A stretch of DNA of 64,000 nt from JANSXG01 sp965652425 (GTDB lineage: Bacteria > Planctomycetota > Phycisphaerae > Phycisphaerales > UBA1924). Of the stretch, positions 27,545 through 37,316 are shown piece by piece. Position 1 is the stretch's first letter, and the number at the start of each line of letters is the position of its first letter. Where the stretch lies: the NCBI GenBank assembly GCA_965652425.1, contig CBFGVX010000002.1:9213-73212 (forward strand), read 5' to 3'. Both the position numbers and the translations under genes were made by a program. A model generated the notes under the pieces. That model was given only the letters and a program-made list of their open reading frames with translations, searched no databases and was not told the DNA's origin.

Positions 27545-29158
27545 ATGATCTCTGATCATGCCTCAATACAACTCGTCGCGCAGGCCCAATCGTCCGGCGG
27601 CTGGACCCTCGCGCTCGCCGTCGGCGCGGTGGCGCTGCTGATCGGTATCGGCATCGGCATCCTGACCATCAAGCTCATCACCGGGCAGACCATCGCCAAG
27701 GCCAAGCTCGAAGCCGAGCGTGTGCGTGAACTCGCCGAGACCGAGGCCCGCACCGTCGCCCGGCAGATCGAGGTCGATGCCCAGGAGAAGATGCTCGCCG
27801 AGAAGGAGGCCATCGACGCCGAGATCAAGCGCGAGCGCGCTGAGCTCAAGGAAGAAGAGCGCCGGCTGGCCAAGCGAGAGGACCAGCAGGAGCAGCGACG
27901 CGAGAAGCTCGACAGCCGCGAGGCCCAGCTCGACCAACGCCACCAGAAACTCGAGTCCCGCGAAGCGAAGTTCAGCGCCCGCGAGGAGGCCCTCGAGTCG
28001 CTGATCGAGAAGAAGAAGAACGAGCTGCTGCGGATCACCGAATTGAGCGAAGAGGAGGCCCGCAAGGAGCTGCTGTCGGTCATCGAGGAAGACTGCGTCG
28101 ACGAGGCCGCCCGCCTGACCCGGCAGACGCTCGAACGGGCCGAGGACGAGGCCAAGGACAAGGCCCGCGAGATCATCGTGAACGCCATCCAGCGCTACGC
28201 CGGCGAGCATGTCGCCGAGCAGACCGTCCGGAGCATCCAGATCCCCTCCGACGACCTCAAGGGGCGGATCATCGGTCGCGAGGGCCGCAACATCCGCCAG
28301 ATCGAGAAGTCCACCGGCGTGGACCTGATCGTCGACGACACGCCCGGCGTGATCGTGGTGTCGTGCTTCGACAAGGTTCGTCAGGCGATCGCCGCCGAGG
28401 CGCTGGAGAAGCTCATCGCCGACGGGCGCATCCACCCGACAAAGATCGAGGAGGTCGTCGAGGCCACCAAGAAGGACTTCGACGAGCGCATCCGCAAGCA
28501 CGGCAAAGAGGCCGTCATGGAGTGCAACCTCAAGGGCGTGCACCCCAAGATCGTCGAGACCATGGGCCGCCTTGAGTACCGCACCTCCTACGGCCAGAAT
28601 GTGCTCAAGCACTCGCTCGAAGTCGCCTTCATCAGCCAGCTCATCGCCGACCAACTCGGCCTCGACGGCAACCTCGCCCGACGCTGCGGCTTCCTGCACG
28701 ACATCGGCAAGGCCATGGACCACGAGATGGAGGGTGGGCACCCGAAGATCGGAATGGACTTCGCCCGGCAGTACGGCGAGACCGATCCGGTCCTCAATGT
28801 CATCGGGGGCCACCACGGCGACATCCCCGCGACCACCATCTACACGCCGATCGTCATGGCCGCCGACGCCCTGTCGGGTGCCCGCCCCGGTGCCCGGCGC
28901 GAGTCGCTCGAGCTCTACATCAAGCGGCTCGAACAGCTCCAAGACATTGCCCTGCAGCACGAGGGCGTCACCGAGGCGTTCGCGATCCAGGCCGGCCGCG
29001 AGGTCCGCGTCATGGTCGATGCGCGCCGCATCAATGACGACAAGGCCTTCTACATCGCCCGCAAGATCGCCGACCAGGTTTCGGCCGAGATGACCTTCCC
29101 GGGCGAGATCAAGGTCAATGTGCTGCGTGAAACCCGCGCGATCGAAATCGCCCGATAG
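27545..29158 (+). CDS. rny: Ribonuclease Y
   Basis: 537 residues from the ATG at 27545, with GAAGGA 7 nt upstream (GTG 27542 is adjacent). An N-terminal TM helix (about 15-37) anchors the enzyme. A long charged coiled coil (about 40-190) follows, then a KH RNA-binding domain (GRIIGREGRNIRQIEKSTG) and an HD hydrolase domain (FLHDIGKAMDHEMEGGHP). RNase Y starts mRNA decay by endonucleolytic cleavage at the inner membrane. Its presence implies a Bacillus-like rather than an RNase E-only decay pathway. Confidence 0.96.
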   Translation: MISDHASIQLVAQAQSSGGWTLALAVGAVALLIGIGIGILTIKLITGQTIAKAKLEAERVRELAETEARTVARQIEVDAQEKMLAEKEAIDAEIKRERAELKEEERRLAKREDQQEQRREKLDSREAQLDQRHQKLESREAKFSAREEALESLIEKKKNELLRITELSEEEARKELLSVIEEDCVDEAARLTRQTLERAEDEAKDKAREIIVNAIQRYAGEHVAEQTVRSIQIPSDDLKGRIIGREGRNIRQIEKSTGVDLIVDDTPGVIVVSCFDKVRQAIAAEALEKLIADGRIHPTKIEEVVEATKKDFDERIRKHGKEAVMECNLKGVHPKIVETMGRLEYRTSYGQNVLKHSLEVAFISQLIADQLGLDGNLARRCGFLHDIGKAMDHEMEGGHPKIGMDFARQYGETDPVLNVIGGHHGDIPATTIYTPIVMAADALSGARPGARRESLELYIKRLEQLQDIALQHEGVTEAFAIQAGREVRVMVDARRINDDKAFYIARKIADQVSAEMTFPGEIKVNVLRETRAIEIAR

Positions 29159-29213
29159 CGCTCCTACCCTGCTGAAGACACCTGATTACGAACACTCGGA
29201 GGAGGATCGACCC

Positions 29214-29561
29214 ATGACCCGCACCATCACCATTCTCACGAGCGCCATTCTTGCTGCGACTCTGCTCGGCGGCTGCTCGGCCAGCGAGCGCTTCGTCGGC
29301 ACCTGGAAGTCCGGGCAGGATGTGAAGCCCGAGCGTGAGTTCGACTTCGGCGCGGTCACCTTCGCCCCCGACAACACCTACACCGCCCAGATGCTCTACG
29401 GCGGCGAGACCGTCGCCGAGACCGGCCACTGGAATGTCCGCTTCGGCGGGCTGAACATCGACGACACCCGGCGCTACATCTACCGCTTCGAGGGTGACGA
29501 CCGCGTCTACCTGCGCGATCGCGAGACCGATGTCGAACTGGAACTCCAGCGGTTCAAGTGA
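29214..29561 (+). CDS. Small predicted lipoprotein
   Basis: 115 residues from the ATG at 29214, with GGAGGA upstream. The signal peptide ends in the lipobox LLGGC. The mature part (RFVGTWKSGQDV...GHWNVRFGGLNIDDTRRYIYRFEGDDRVYL) looks like a small lipocalin-like or META-type beta sandwich, of a kind that checks or stabilises other envelope components. No firm family assignment. Follows rny on the same strand by 55 bases. Confidence 0.7.
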   Translation: MTRTITILTSAILAATLLGGCSASERFVGTWKSGQDVKPEREFDFGAVTFAPDNTYTAQMLYGGETVAETGHWNVRFGGLNIDDTRRYIYRFEGDDRVYLRDRETDVELELQRFK

Positions 29562-29632
29562 ACTCGTCGGGCGCCGATCCGTCGGCTAGCATCGTGGCTC
29601 ATCCTTGACCCCTCAGCCGGAGCCATGCCCCG

Positions 29633-29818
29633 ATGAAAGCCGAAAAGCTGCTCGCCGAACTCAACCGCCTGCGCCAGGACCTCGAGAAGGATCCCTCCGA
29701 TCTCGAATGGGTCACGCTGCATCATGTGTTCTGCTTCGTGTCCTACAAGATCGGTGATTTCCAGAAGTACATCGATGAGGAGGCCTCCAAGGGGGCGTTC
29801 GATGACCTTGACGACTGA
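29633..29818 (+). CDS. Small conserved-looking cytoplasmic protein
   Basis: 61 residues, acidic and predicted helical (AEKLLAELNRLRQDLEKDP, then FCFVSYKIGDFQKYIDEE). No family recognised. Its codon usage matches neighbouring genes, and the third-position GC is high, which supports a real gene. Confidence 0.6.
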   Translation: MKAEKLLAELNRLRQDLEKDPSDLEWVTLHHVFCFVSYKIGDFQKYIDEEASKGAFDDLDD

Positions 29819-29866
29819 CCCATCCCCTGCTCGGGCGGCTCCGCGGCGGATTTTCAGAAAAACTGA

Positions 29867-29894
29867 TTGATTTTCGCCCGATCCCTCCGATACT
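29867..29894 (+). promoter_or_regulatory. Predicted sigma-70 promoter of the intergenic RNA locus
   Basis: TTGATT (29867-29872) and GATACT (29889-29894) with a 16-base spacer, each four of six matches to consensus. It lies about 340 bases upstream of the terminator at 30211. Confidence 0.4.
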
Positions 29895-29899
29895 TGGTC

Positions 29900-30249
29900 T
29901 ATCGGAGCAGCGCGGCCGTCCGGGCCCGAGGAGAACCCTCTGGCAGGGGGCGAGCGAGTTCCGACGAGCATGGCGGTTCACGCCCATGCGCGATGAGCCC
30001 GGCCCGACGGGGCCGGGAGGATCCAGCCGAGCCGTTCGCCCGCCACTCGTAACAGGTCACCGGGCGACGATCGGGACACGCTTAGCGAAGGAGGTGATCC
30101 AGTGAACAATCTTTGTGACGCAACGAGGTGGCTGCGCGGCTGACGCAGTGCGACGGTGCTGCGATCACGCGCAGCCCGCTAGCGGCTACCTAGAACCTTG
30201 ATAGCCAACCGCCCCGCCGTGGCATCCTCGGCGGGGCGATTTATGTTTT
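29900..30249 (+). ncRNA. Candidate structured RNA / leader-peptide locus
   Basis: A 350-base stretch without a normal gene, bounded by a promoter-like pair and a strong terminator. It contains AAGGAGGTGATCCAG (30089-30103), a complete complement of the 16S 3' tail, directly before GTG and a 13-codon frame (encoding NNLCDATRWLRG after the start, stop at 30142). Two hairpins follow (CTGCG/CGCAG and GCTGCG/CGCAGC), and CGGCTACCT at 30183 again resembles antisense 16S sequence. It could be a small RNA, a leader peptide, or a remnant of rRNA-like sequence. No Rfam family recognised. Confidence 0.35.
30211..30249 (+). terminator. Rho-independent terminator of the intergenic RNA locus
   Basis: Nine GC-rich pairs (GCCCCGCCG 30211-30219 with CGGCGGGGC 30229-30237) and a 9-nt loop, followed by GATTTATGTTTT. 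On the minus strand it also lies just beyond the stop of the TPR gene, so it may serve both directions. Confidence 0.75.
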
Positions 30250-30270
30250 GAGGCCATGTGTCGTGGAGAG

Positions 30271-31793
30271 TTAAGACCGCTCGTCGGTCGGCGCACCGAG
30301 CTGGTCAAGCAGCAGCGAGGCGATGTGCACGAAGGCACTCGCTCGCTGACACTTGAATTCTCTATCGATGCTTCGAGCTGTGAGGATGGCAGTGTTCAAG
30401 TCGTTTAGTTTCATGTACTTCAAACTGATGTAGCAGAGATTTTCGGCCCGCGACTCACCATCATCGAGTTCAGATGTCAGTTGCAGCATCTCTGCCACAT
30501 GCCTTTGGGCAGTCTCGTGCTTCTGGTGCGAAAGCACGGCTTCAGTGATCTTTGCTAACGCGTAGATGCGACACTCGCCGGTTAGCTCATCAGCAATTGA
30601 TTGCGCGAGTTCCGTGAAACCAGCGTGGGCTGCACTGTCAACGACCTCACACGGCAGCCAGAATTCTTCATTACCCGCGTCGGCAGCCCAAGCGAATGCA
30701 GCGGCCGCTTCAAACACTGAACGGCCTTTGTCACGGTCCCCGAGTTTAAGGTACGCCTCCGCGATGGCGATGCACTGATACGGCTTGCCGCTAGGGTCCG
30801 GACTGGCGTCCACTACCTGCTCGGCCAGGGCCAGTGTTGCATGTGCGTCGTCTGGTCTTCCGATGTCCGTGAAGTCAGGAGCAAGGTCGGCGAGAAATTT
30901 GGCCCGATAGTAGAGCGACGATAGCTCCATGAGCGAGTCCCTTGCCGCCAAGAGCGCCTGCTTCGCGTCGGAGCCCATGGCTCGCCCGTGCATACTCTTT
31001 GCAAGGGATCTGAGACCCGCGGCTCGACCATCTGGGTCCAGTACCTGCGCGTAAAGACTTGCGCATTCCAGCAGAATTGTCGCGGCGATTTCGCGCGATT
31101 CGTGTGCATCCGCGATGCCATGCAAAGCGCTCGCTCGCAACGGCAACTCAGGAATAGACTTGGCAAGCTCAATTGCATCACGGAATCTGCCTGCGGTAGC
31201 CAACCAGTGAGCGATGTTCTGCATCTGTACCCATCGGTACCCTGGTAAGTGGTCTAGCAAGTCTGACACGATCTGCTCCGCTGCGCTTGAACCAGAAAGC
31301 CGGAGTTGACATTCAACCAGTTCTGTCATCCAAGATGGCCCGCACAGCGCTGCAGGGTCGATAGCCTCGCGGGCAATAGTCTCGGTTTCCGAAAGCAGGT
31401 CGCGGGCAGCACTGGACTCTCCCCAAGCCATGAGGATGTCCGAGAGCACTACAAGTTGCGATATGCCCGAGTCTTTGCACTCGTTCATTCGCGCTGACGC
31501 GATTGCCTCTTCGGTCGTGTTCAATGCATCGGAGTGCTTGCCGAACTTCCACTGACAGATTGCGATCGACATGAGCAAGTGAGTCCGGATGTAGTGATCG
31601 GACCAGCGGTCAACGAGTCGCCTCGCCGACGCGAAGTCGCCAAGCCGCGCGTAGCAAACGGCGACTACCTCTTCAGTGTGATGCGGTTGTTCTTCGGCGG
31701 GCACGGCATCCAGCATCGCCTCCGCCTCCTCCAGCAATTCACGCACCGTAGCACGCAACCGCTCCCTCTCGGCATCGCTCAGCGTGTGCCCAC

Positions 31794-31797
<4 letters not shown>
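30271..31797 (-). CDS. TPR-like helical repeat protein
   Basis: 508 residues, almost wholly helical, with repeated units of the form ARLGDFASARRLVDRW, AWGESSAARDLLSETE, LKLGDRDKGRSVFEAAAAFA, typical of tetratricopeptide solenoids that scaffold protein complexes. No signal peptide or TM segment. It starts with TTG (31797) that overlaps the aminotransferase stop as TTGA, implying coupled translation. GC content is lower than in neighbours and codon choice is mixed, so it may be a later addition to this operon. Partner unknown. Confidence 0.7.
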
Positions 31798-32990
<1,193 letters not shown>

Positions 32991-33177
32991 AGGCGGGCTT
33001 TCAACAGGGGCGGAGCGGCACTGTGTGAGCATAGCGGCGGATTCGATTCTGTCGCCTGCGAAACGGCCCGGAACGGGCTAGACTGATGATCCCGAAAGGG
33101 TGTTTGTCATCACTAACTTGGCCTGCGGGCCGTTTTCTCGACTCAACCGGCGGCTCAGCCGCGGAGGATGAACGACC

Positions 33178-34128
33178 ATGCGTCGCGCGAAGATCTCGAT
33201 CATCGGTGCTGGAAATGTCGGAGCCACCTGCGCCCACTGGGCGGCTCAGAAGGAACTCGGCGACATCGTGCTGCTGGACATCCCCGACAAGGAGGGTGTG
33301 GCCAAGGGCAAGATGATCGACCTCGGCTGCTGCGCCCCGATCGAGGGCTTCGACGGCAACCTCGTCGGCACCTCCGATTACAAGGACATCGCCGGTTCGG
33401 ATGTGGTCGTCATCACCGCGGGCCTGCCCCGCAAGCCGGGCATGAGCCGCGACGACCTGATCGAGACCAATGTCAAGATCGTCAAGAGCGTGTCCGAGCA
33501 GATCAAGCAGCACGCGCCCGACTCGATCGTGATCGTGGTCTCCAACCCGCTCGACGCGATGGTGTATACGGCGTGGAAGGCCACCGGATTCCCGACCAAC
33601 CGCATCATGGGCCAGGCCGGCGCGCTCGACTGCGCCCGCTACCGCGCGTTCATCGCGTGGGAACTCGGCGTGAGCGTCGAGGATGTGCAGGCCCTGCTGC
33701 TCGGCGGCCACGGCGACGACATGGTCCCCCTGCCCCGCCTCACCTCGGTCCACGGCATCCCCGTCACCGACCTGCTGCCCGAAGACAAGATCACCGCCTG
33801 CGTCGAGCGCGCGAAGGTCGGTGGCGGCGAGATCGTCAAGCTCATGGGCACCAGCGCCTACTACGCCCCGGCCTCGGGCACCATCCAGATGGTCGAGGCC
33901 ATCGTCAAGGACAAGAAGCGGATCATCCCGAGCGCCGTGTACTGCAACGGCGAGTTCGGCGCGAAGGACCTGTTCGTCGGCGTCCCGGCCCTCCTGGGCA
34001 AGAAGGGCGTCGAGAAGGTCGTCGAGTTCAAGCTGAACGCCGACGAGCAAAAACTGTTCGAAGAGTCCGCCTCGCATGTCGCCGACCTGGTGGGCATCGT
34101 GAAGAAGATGTTCCCCGAACTGGCGTGA
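33178..34128 (+). CDS. mdh: Malate dehydrogenase (NAD)
   Basis: 316 residues of the LDH-like MDH group, with GGAGG upstream of the ATG. Interconverts malate and oxaloacetate in the TCA cycle. GAGNVGATCA is the Rossmann turn. Arg in PRKPGMSRDDL and the LGGHGDDMVPL block (catalytic His, malate-type Met/Pro context) distinguish malate from lactate dehydrogenase. Monocistronic, closed by a strong terminator. Feeds oxaloacetate to the PckA encoded earlier in the window. Confidence 0.96.
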   Translation: MRRAKISIIGAGNVGATCAHWAAQKELGDIVLLDIPDKEGVAKGKMIDLGCCAPIEGFDGNLVGTSDYKDIAGSDVVVITAGLPRKPGMSRDDLIETNVKIVKSVSEQIKQHAPDSIVIVVSNPLDAMVYTAWKATGFPTNRIMGQAGALDCARYRAFIAWELGVSVEDVQALLLGGHGDDMVPLPRLTSVHGIPVTDLLPEDKITACVERAKVGGGEIVKLMGTSAYYAPASGTIQMVEAIVKDKKRIIPSAVYCNGEFGAKDLFVGVPALLGKKGVEKVVEFKLNADEQKLFEESASHVADLVGIVKKMFPELA

Positions 34129-34150
34129 GCCGCGGGTGAGACAAGCACCG

Positions 34151-34185
34151 GAACCGGGCGGCGGGGGCTGCCCGGTTCTTTTTGT
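34151..34185 (+). terminator. Rho-independent terminator of mdh
   Basis: Nine base pairs (GAACCGGGC 34151-34159 with GCCCGGTTC 34170-34178), 10-nt loop, then TTTTTGTT. Confidence 0.92.
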
Positions 34186-34267
34186 TGATCGAAACGATCA
34201 TGTGTTGTGCGCAGGTCTTTGTCTTTGCTAGACTTACGATCGGGGTCAGGGGGCAGGAGAAGCCCGG

Positions 34268-34792
34268 ATGCTCATCGAATGGTACCAATGCCCCAAGTGC
34301 GGCCGGCGCGAACGCTGGCGGGCCGAGATCGCCGGAGCCGAGGTCGAATGCATCTGCGGGGCGTGGGTGTTCTGCCCGGATGTCGAGGACCTCGACCGCG
34401 CGGACGAGCCGGTCGAGGGCGAACTCGTCGCCCGCGTGCAGGCACCGCGCGATGCGAATGCCGTCGATGACGAGCTCATCCTCACCGACGAACCGACCGA
34501 CGAGCAGAAGCAGCGCCAGCGCATCCGCAAACTCGGACGCATCGGCGCCTTCGGTCTGACGCCCTGCGGGCGCACGGTGGTCTGGTTCATGCTGTCGCTG
34601 CTCGGCTTCGCGCTGCTCGTGCACGCGATCTACCTGCAGACCCCGCCGTACATCGTGTCGGCGGCGCTCGTCGCGCCGGTGTCGTGGTTCATGCTCTGGC
34701 GGGCCAAGCGCGAGTGGCTGGCGGGTCGGCGGCTGATCGATGGCTTGCAGTCGCTGGCCGAGGGATCCGAGCGGCTGCGCGTGCGATACTGA
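34268..34792 (+). CDS. Zinc-ribbon, two-TM membrane protein
   Basis: 174 residues from the ATG at 34268, with GGAG upstream. An N-terminal zinc ribbon (CPKCGRR...CICGAW) is followed by an acidic linker and two TM helices (about 103-122 and 127-143) ending in a basic tail. Similar small ribbon-plus-membrane proteins are common in planctomycetes; function unknown. It starts after the mdh terminator and so has its own promoter. Confidence 0.7.
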   Translation: MLIEWYQCPKCGRRERWRAEIAGAEVECICGAWVFCPDVEDLDRADEPVEGELVARVQAPRDANAVDDELILTDEPTDEQKQRQRIRKLGRIGAFGLTPCGRTVVWFMLSLLGFALLVHAIYLQTPPYIVSAALVAPVSWFMLWRAKREWLAGRRLIDGLQSLAEGSERLRVRY

Positions 34793-34797
34793 GCACA

Positions 34798-34823
34798 CGA
34801 AAAACCCCGGCACTCGGCCGGGG
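34798..34823 (-). terminator. Rho-independent terminator of the xerC/D-type gene
   Basis: CCCCGGC (34805-34811) pairs with GCCGGGG (34817-34823) around a 5-nt loop. On the minus strand it is followed by TTTTTCG, 30 bases past the recombinase stop. Confidence 0.8.
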
Positions 34824-34854
34824 CTGCGGATCCAATCAGACTGTGCCGCTCGGC

Positions 34855-35865
34855 TCAGCTCGCCTCAGCGCGCGGGTGCGCATCGTTGTAGGCGTTGCGC
34901 AGGCGCTGCGTCGTCAGGTGCGTGTAGGTCTGCGTCGTGCTCAGCGACTGGTGGCCCAGCAGCTCCTGCACGGAGCGCAGGTCCGCGCCGTTGTCGAGCA
35001 GGTGCGTCGCGAAGGAGTGACGCAGGGTGTGCGGGCTGATCGAGGGGTCGAGGCCGACCTGGCGCAGGTACTTGTCGAGCTTGCGCCGGACCGAGCGGGA
35101 CGACAGGCGACCGCCGTGCTTGTTGATGAACAGCGGGGGATCGGCCTTGTCGGGGCCCCACGCCGACGAGTAGCGCTCGTCGTTGGTGAGGATGTTCACA
35201 TAGTGGCGGATGGCGGTCAGGGCGTGCGAGCCCAGCGGCACAAGGCGCTCCTTCTTGCCCTTGCCGCGGATGCGCAGGGCTTCCTGGTTCTCGTCGAGGT
35301 CGCGCATGCCGAGGTCGACCAGCTCCGACACACGGATACCGGTGGAGTACAGCGTTTCGAGCATCGCGCGGTCGCGGGCGCCGAGGACATCGTTGTCATC
35401 GGGAGCCGAGAGGAGCTGCTCGATCTGCTCGACCGTGATCGCCTTGGGCAGGCGCTTGGCCTGACGGGGCGTGCGGATCATGGTCATCGGGTTGGCTTCG
35501 ACATACGAGTGCTTGAGCGCCCACTTGAAGAACGAGCGGAGCGTCGCGATCTTGCGGGCCATCGTCGCCGGCGAGTAGTTCTGGTCGGCGAGGTGGTTCA
35601 GGTATCCCCGGATCGTGTCCACGGAGGCGTTGCAGATCGCGCCCGTCAGCGTGCCGTTCGCGCTGTCGTTCTGGCCGGAGCGGACCTGCTCGACGGCCCG
35701 GGCCTCCGCCGCAGGGTCCACCCGCATGTTCAGTTCATCGACCAGGAACGACTGGTACTGACGAAGGTCGGCCCCGTAGCAGCGTGCGGTGTAGGGGCTG
35801 AAGTGGCGCTCGTCGGTCAGGTAGTTCAGAAAGCGGTCGATCAGGGGGAGGGTCTGGTTGCTCAT
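34855..35865 (-). CDS. Tyrosine recombinase XerC/XerD
   Basis: 336 residues. An N-terminal SAM-like core-binding domain (FLNYLTDERHFSPYTARCYGADLRQY) precedes the catalytic domain with Arg in STGIRVSELVDL, Lys in RGKGKKERLVPL, HTLRHSFATHLL, the GHQSLSTTQTYTHL histidine and the nucleophilic Tyr. Full length for the chromosomal dimer-resolution Xer pair. C or D cannot be told apart here. A short extra segment (about 57-80) interrupts the N-terminal domain. No phage or integron genes nearby, so a housekeeping role is likely. Confidence 0.9.
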   Translation of the reverse strand: MSNQTLPLIDRFLNYLTDERHFSPYTARCYGADLRQYQSFLVDELNMRVDPAAEARAVEQVRSGQNDSANGTLTGAICNASVDTIRGYLNHLADQNYSPATMARKIATLRSFFKWALKHSYVEANPMTMIRTPRQAKRLPKAITVEQIEQLLSAPDDNDVLGARDRAMLETLYSTGIRVSELVDLGMRDLDENQEALRIRGKGKKERLVPLGSHALTAIRHYVNILTNDERYSSAWGPDKADPPLFINKHGGRLSSRSVRRKLDKYLRQVGLDPSISPHTLRHSFATHLLDNGADLRSVQELLGHQSLSTTQTYTHLTTQRLRNAYNDAHPRAEAS

Positions 35866-35946
35866 GGGATCGCTCCGGGTGGCGTTGGTGTGAAATCTGG
35901 TCGGGGTTGAGAGGCGGGATGGAGAAAGGTGCTGCGGCGGTTCGGA

Positions 35947-36261
35947 TCAGTTCCGAGGCGAGCCGCGCTGCTGCTCGGTCGGTTTGGCAGAGGTGGTGAA
36001 CTGTTCGAGCGAGGCGTGGACGCGTCGCTTGAGTTCGTGGGCGACCATCGCCGCGTCGAACCAGTCAAAGTCGATGTCGTCGGCGTCGGCGAGTTCGGAG
36101 ACCGCTTCGAGCAGTTCGGGCTCCTCGCCGCACTGGCAGACCAGCCGCCAGCGGTGCCCGTCCTTGAGCAGGGTGACCTCCTGCTCGGCGCGCGGGGTGT
36201 CCGCGTCGGGCCTCGGGCCGTCGGGGCAACTGCTGTGATTGTCGCGGGCGTGCGTGTGCAT
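35947..36261 (-). CDS. Hypothetical small acidic protein
   Basis: 104 residues with no TM or signal. The middle (KDGHRWRLVCQCGEEPELLEAVSELADADDIDFDWFDAAMVAHEL) is acidic with a single CxC; the ends are low-complexity. No family recognised. Codon usage fits the genome. It lies upstream of the recombinase on the same strand and may be co-transcribed. Confidence 0.55.
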   Translation of the reverse strand: MHTHARDNHSSCPDGPRPDADTPRAEQEVTLLKDGHRWRLVCQCGEEPELLEAVSELADADDIDFDWFDAAMVAHELKRRVHASLEQFTTSAKPTEQQRGSPRN

Positions 36262-36305
36262 CCCGGGCCTCCCTGTGCCGCGCTGACGCGGCGGGGAGCC
36301 GGGGA

Positions 36306-37103
36306 TCAGCGGGGCGGACTGGTGTTCTGCTTCTGGCTACGCTCGGTCAGCCGCCGGCGTTCGTTGTCCAGCAACTGCGAGAGCGCCTGGAAACAGGCGA
36401 ATTCTTCGAACCGCGCCATGCTCTGCGTGTATCGCTCCCAGCCCATCGCCGACTCGGGGTCGTGCCGGGCGTGGGCGTAATTCTGGATCTGGTTCCGCAC
36501 GAGGCCGTTCGTCGCGTCGTACATCGCGCTGACCTGGTTGATCGCCTGGCCGGGCGTGCTCGATTCGGAACGGAAATTCGCGTCGGTCGCTGCGGTCTGC
36601 AGCGCCCGGGGGTTGAACTCGCTCTGGTCGAGAAGCTGCATCGTTTCCGAACGGGCGAACAGGACGAGGTTCAAACCGAGCGACGGAGGGTCATACGGAT
36701 CCCAGAAGGTGATCGACCCCACCAGCACACCGTCGGCGTTGAGCTGCCGAGCGAGCTGGAGGGCCTGCCCCTGGGTCTCGATGGCCGGAAGTCCCAGCGT
36801 ACGCATTGCCTCGAGCGAACGGTTCAGCGGCAGGGCCGTGATGCCCCGGGCCTGAACGATCTGCGACACCATCGCATCGGAGATCCGAAGTTCGTCAGCG
36901 AAGCTGACGCCGGACTCGTTGCGAAACGGCGCGACCGCCCAGACCACTTCGCGCTCGTTCGCGTACGGCGCATCGAGGATCACCGGGTCGCTGGCGTACT
37001 TCGGCTTGGAACTGCACCCGATGGCAAGCATCGGAAGCAGCACCAGCAGAGCGGCTGCGGCTCGGCGGAAAAAGTGAGAGAGCATGGCGTGTTCGGTTGT
37101 CAT
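36306..37103 (-). CDS. CsgG/LpoB-like predicted outer-membrane lipoprotein
   Basis: 265 residues from the ATG at 37103, with AGGA 6 nt upstream. The signal peptide ends in lipobox LAIGC. The mature part opens with VVWAVAPFRNESGVSFADELRISDAMVSQIV, which resembles the first strand-helix of CsgG/LpoB-like domains (FxNxSG followed by a helix). An RQLNADGVLVGSITFWDPYDPPSLGLNL region matches the central sheet of that fold. Possibly a secretion-channel or peptidoglycan-synthase cofactor; the family link is by pattern only. Confidence 0.6.
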   Translation of the reverse strand: MTTEHAMLSHFFRRAAAALLVLLPMLAIGCSSKPKYASDPVILDAPYANEREVVWAVAPFRNESGVSFADELRISDAMVSQIVQARGITALPLNRSLEAMRTLGLPAIETQGQALQLARQLNADGVLVGSITFWDPYDPPSLGLNLVLFARSETMQLLDQSEFNPRALQTAATDANFRSESSTPGQAINQVSAMYDATNGLVRNQIQNYAHARHDPESAMGWERYTQSMARFEEFACFQALSQLLDNERRRLTERSQKQNTSPPR

Positions 37104-37316
37104 GGCGTCCTGCCCGATCCGTCGGGATCCTCCCGGCGGTGAAGTACGGTGTGCGTGGCCCGATCCTCCCCTGATCCGGAGAGGGGTTGCCCAGACTATT
37201 CGTCGGACAACCACGGGCTTCGGCTTGCGAATCGCGGCGGCGGCGGTTGAGCCGCGACCACGAGAGAGATCGAGTGTGCCGGTTGGAACCGGCCAGATCC
37301 GTGAAGAGAGCGTCGA

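Noticed and set aside
34855..35865. Tyrosine recombinase as a sign of an integrated element
   Set aside because: Its domain layout and length fit chromosomal Xer; no att repeats, phage genes or composition change surround it.
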